From assembly GCA_905182995.1 (NCBI GenBank), contig CAJJDP010000069.1:281237-345236 (forward strand): a stretch of DNA of 64,000 nt, read 5' to 3'. The notes under the pieces were generated by a model that saw only the letters and a list, made by a program, of their open reading frames with translations, was not told the DNA's origin and made no database searches. Numbering within the stretch: position 1 is the first letter of the stretch; the number at the start of each line of letters is the position of its first letter. The position numbers and the translations under genes are program-made. Shown piece by piece: positions 61,676 to 64,000 of the stretch. The stretch comes from Paramecium octaurelia. Taxonomy: Eukaryota; Ciliophora; Oligohymenophorea; Peniculida; Parameciidae.

Positions 61676-62097
61676 TCATTATCTTTTTCTAATCCGTTTA
61701 CTTTATTTTTCCATTCTATTCATGAATTTATTTATTGTGTCTTATTCATCTTTTGTTAAGTATGTACCAGTTAAATTGAATTCTTTAGATAATTAGTTAT
61801 ACAATTCAATTTCTTATTCTTATTATTTTTTAGTAACTTTTCGGATAATTTCTTTTCTATCAAGATTATAATCATATATTTTCTTTGATTCTTATTTAGA
61901 TAAGGTATTATAAGCCTCGCTAATCTCTTAGAATTAGATGATTGCTTAGGTCCTATTGTTCATATTCTTGTCCTAACTTAGTTTAAACAATATTATTATA
62001 CTGGATGGCATTCTAATGCCAATTTATGGTAAGCTTCCTTTATTTGCTCTTATTTGGCATCTCTCTCTAGCCCTAAAGTATGATAATGATTTTTCAT
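61676..62097 (-). CDS. Small J-domain (DnaJ/Hsp40) protein
   Basis: Two exons with a 29-nt intron give exactly 131 codons, 130 residues. The J-domain occupies the first 70 residues: NHYHTLGLERDAKQEQIKEA, YHKLALECHP then DKN across the intron (the HPD motif needed to stimulate Hsp70 ATPase), and ISEAYNTLSKQESKKIYDYN. A charged 55-residue helix follows (LSKEFNLTGTYLTKDEQD), without zinc-finger or client-binding domains, so it is a type III (DNAJC) protein. No signal peptide; cytosolic or nuclear. Confidence 0.92.
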
Positions 62098-62223
62098 TAT
62101 TTTATCATAAATTAATCATCAAATCAAATCAGAATTTATTACTTTATCGAGATTTTAGAAATTCTGGAACTTTTTTAATAATTTTAATTTAAAATAATTA
62201 TTTGTATTAAGAACAATTTAAAA

Positions 62224-63427
62224 TCAATCTTCTGTTGGATTGCCTAGTATTTAGAAGAATTTCCTCTGAATCCCAGCTTATCCTCTTAATTTAACATATT
62301 CTGCAAAGACTCTTAGATTAGCAGAGAATGCACCAATGATTTATGAGACTAACTACCTTTTTATTCTAAAGCCAAATGAATAAAATACATTACCTCTTTT
62401 CTCTGGTTAATTAATAATTGTATGCTTTTTCTCTCCATTCTCCTCCTCTATCTTCACTTTATATATTTTTGGCAGCCAATCTAGCATTATAATCAGCTAA
62501 GTCTGTCATTTAATCATGGATTCTATAATCTAAACCTAAAATGGCATCAATTAATACAGCAAGAGCATTATTTAAACTGGTTAAATCCTTGTCAAAGTTA
62601 TCCTTTTCCAATACAAACATCTTCAATCTTTTTTTGTTGAGCCTTAGTTTCCAAAGCTTTGCTATCTTCAATTTAATTCAACCTGCGGATCGCAGAGATT
62701 GACAATTCTGTTTACAGTGGGTGAATTTTAGAAATCTTCACATTAAGCAGCACTTGTAATTTCAGCTAAAACATTAAACATTTTCAAATAACTCTTCTTG
62801 ATTTCAAATTTCTTTAATTTTTTTAATAGACAATATACCTTGCTTATTTAGAAGCATTAATAAAGTAATCTCTAACTTATTACCATTTTGATTCATTATT
62901 CAATTATAAGAAACTTTAACCTTTATCAGAAAACATTCTTCTAACTATTTCAATGACAAATGTTGCATAATCATGTTCTTCAACTTTTTTATCGAATTCA
63001 GCTTTTTCAGTTTCTCTCTTCTTTACTAAATCAGCTAATTTCTTTTCTGTTTCTACTTTCCATGCATTCTTAGCATCAGCTTATCCTTATTTGCATGATC
63101 TTAATGTTTCTAATCCATTCAAAATTGATTGAATTTCAACTGATCTTCTCTCTAAATTAGCACTTCTTATTATAATATTTTGATGTCCTCTGTGCATTAA
63201 TTTTAATATTCATTATTAGCTTTGTCATCTTCTTTTTATTCATTCTCAATTGAGGTTTCATAGCTTCTAATAATTTCAATAAAATGTGCAATAGGTTCAC
63301 CTGTACTCATTTGCATATATAATGTATCAATCAATTATCTACCAAACTCATCTTCATCAAATGTTTTGAATTAATCAAATTTGTCTCTTATAGCTAATGC
63401 TATTAATAAAAGCACAAAAATTTTCAT
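62224..63427 (-). CDS. Probable trichocyst matrix protein
   Basis: Starts with a signal peptide (MKIFVLLLIALAIRDKFDQF) followed by long charged helices (TGEPIAHFIEIIRSYETSIE, RDLQ/Cys-spaced CTEDIKILQQEVLIQREDQL, EVETEKKLADLVKKRETEKA-like segments). Several micro-introns are needed. About 370 residues in total, ending RGQAGIQRKFFQILGNPTED. Signal peptide plus Lys/Glu-rich helical blocks with regularly spaced Cys is the make-up of the proteolytically processed trichocyst matrix proteins that crystallise in Paramecium secretory granules. I judge by composition, not alignment, so another secreted coiled-coil protein is possible. Confidence 0.62.
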
Positions 63428-63780
63428 TTACATATTATTAAAAACACATTTAATTATGACTTATAAACTTCATATATATAAGTATGAAAATTAAACATAT
63501 ATAATAAATAGTTTTTTCTATATATTTTAGGTCAACAATAATTATGGGATAACACATTAGGGCATAAAAGAATACAAAAATCACAAACATAATAATGTTA
63601 TAAGTATACCTTCTTTTATAGAATTATTTATAATTCAATATTATAAGAAATATTCTGTAAATCAATTAGTATTGGTTAGTTTAAAACTTCATCACTATTC
63701 ATGGTCTTTTAAACCAATCTTATTAAAAATAATTTTATAAGAAAATCTTTTATTTCTAAAGGTATTATTATTATTAATAT
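63428..63780. other. Divergent promoter region, no gene
   Basis: 353 bp between the divergent starts of the probable trichocyst gene and the last gene. AT-rich with short runs of ATA; no coding frame seen. Confidence 0.5.
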
Positions 63781-64000
63781 ATGAAGACTTATCAATTTAA
63801 ATTACAAGTTGATGATGCTTATGATTTGCAAGTTTCAACTTTGTGTTGGAAGTATCATAATTGTGACGAGACCAAAACAGCTACAATAAAATCTAGGGAT
63901 GACATTATGGTTTTATTTGAGATACAAGCATATCCAGGTTCAATTGAATATTGGTATGTAAATTATAAAGGAGATGCAGAATATGCCACAAGAAATATGA
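63781..64000 (+). CDS. 5' part of unknown gene (runs off right edge)
   Basis: An open frame of 73 codons from ATG at 63781, MKTYQFKLQVDDAYDLQVST then Cys and Trp, reaching the end of the window without TGA. Acidic and Tyr-rich (GDAEYATRNM). A micro-intron near 63954 (GTATGT...) is possible, but the frame is open without it. Too short to place in a family. Confidence 0.6.
   Translation, partial: MKTYQFKLQVDDAYDLQVSTLCWKYHNCDETKTATIKSRDDIMVLFEIQAYPGSIEYWYVNYKGDAEYATRNM

Overview
The window is macronuclear-style DNA from an oligohymenophorean ciliate, most likely Paramecium. The evidence is in the sequence. Genes stay open only if TAA and TAG are read as glutamine, and every gene end I could place is TGA. 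Introns are about 20-31 nt and start with GT (mostly GTA). Genes are packed with gaps of tens to a few hundred bases, in AT-rich DNA. Read with the standard code, nearly every gene looks broken. All calls below use TGA as the only stop and remove micro-introns by eye. For many genes the exon lengths sum exactly to a multiple of three.

Layout. 1-6000: the start of a coiled-coil/polyglutamine protein that runs off the left edge, an AGC kinase and an Aurora-like kinase, plus a perfect 1461-bp direct duplication around a single N that looks like an unmerged contig overlap. 6.5-18.2 kb: a full ABC transporter, a Rab GTPase, a 1534-residue WD40 protein and two uncharacterised proteins (one a long coiled coil). 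18.2-23.6 kb: a giant single-pass membrane protein. 24.4-30.7 kb: phosphoglycerate kinase head-to-head with a sortilin/Vps10 receptor, two uncharacterised proteins and a two-finger C2HC zinc-finger protein. 31-43.4 kb: a PP2C phosphatase, a BTB protein, small helical proteins, an EF-hand protein, mitochondrial ATP synthase gamma, a CAMK-like kinase, a RING/B-box protein, a dual-specificity phosphatase, an F-box-like protein, a divergent kinase and two small genes. 43.4-49.3 kb: an RBBP4-type histone-binding WD40 protein, a kinesin-9, an unknown gene, a ULK/Atg1-like kinase and tRNA-Leu(TAA). 50.1-64 kb: a second PP2C, a peroxisomal acyl-CoA oxidase ending AKL, an LRR protein, an FCP1/SCP-type phosphatase, a small basic protein, CDP-diacylglycerol synthase, a three-repeat Myb protein, a J-domain protein, a probable trichocyst matrix protein and a gene running off the right edge.

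There are no operons. Neighbours are mixed in function, with convergent pairs down to 12 bp apart and divergent pairs with start codons 11 and 24 bp apart. The recurring theme is phosphorylation signalling (five kinases, four phosphatases) plus cilia, secretion and membrane traffic (kinesin-9, Rab, Vps10, trichocyst protein). I found no transposon, virus-like element, CRISPR array or telomere. The best leads are the duplicated block, kinases and a GTPase with altered catalytic motifs, two probable GT...GAG introns, the ultra-short divergent promoters, and a possible decayed gene downstream of the tRNA.
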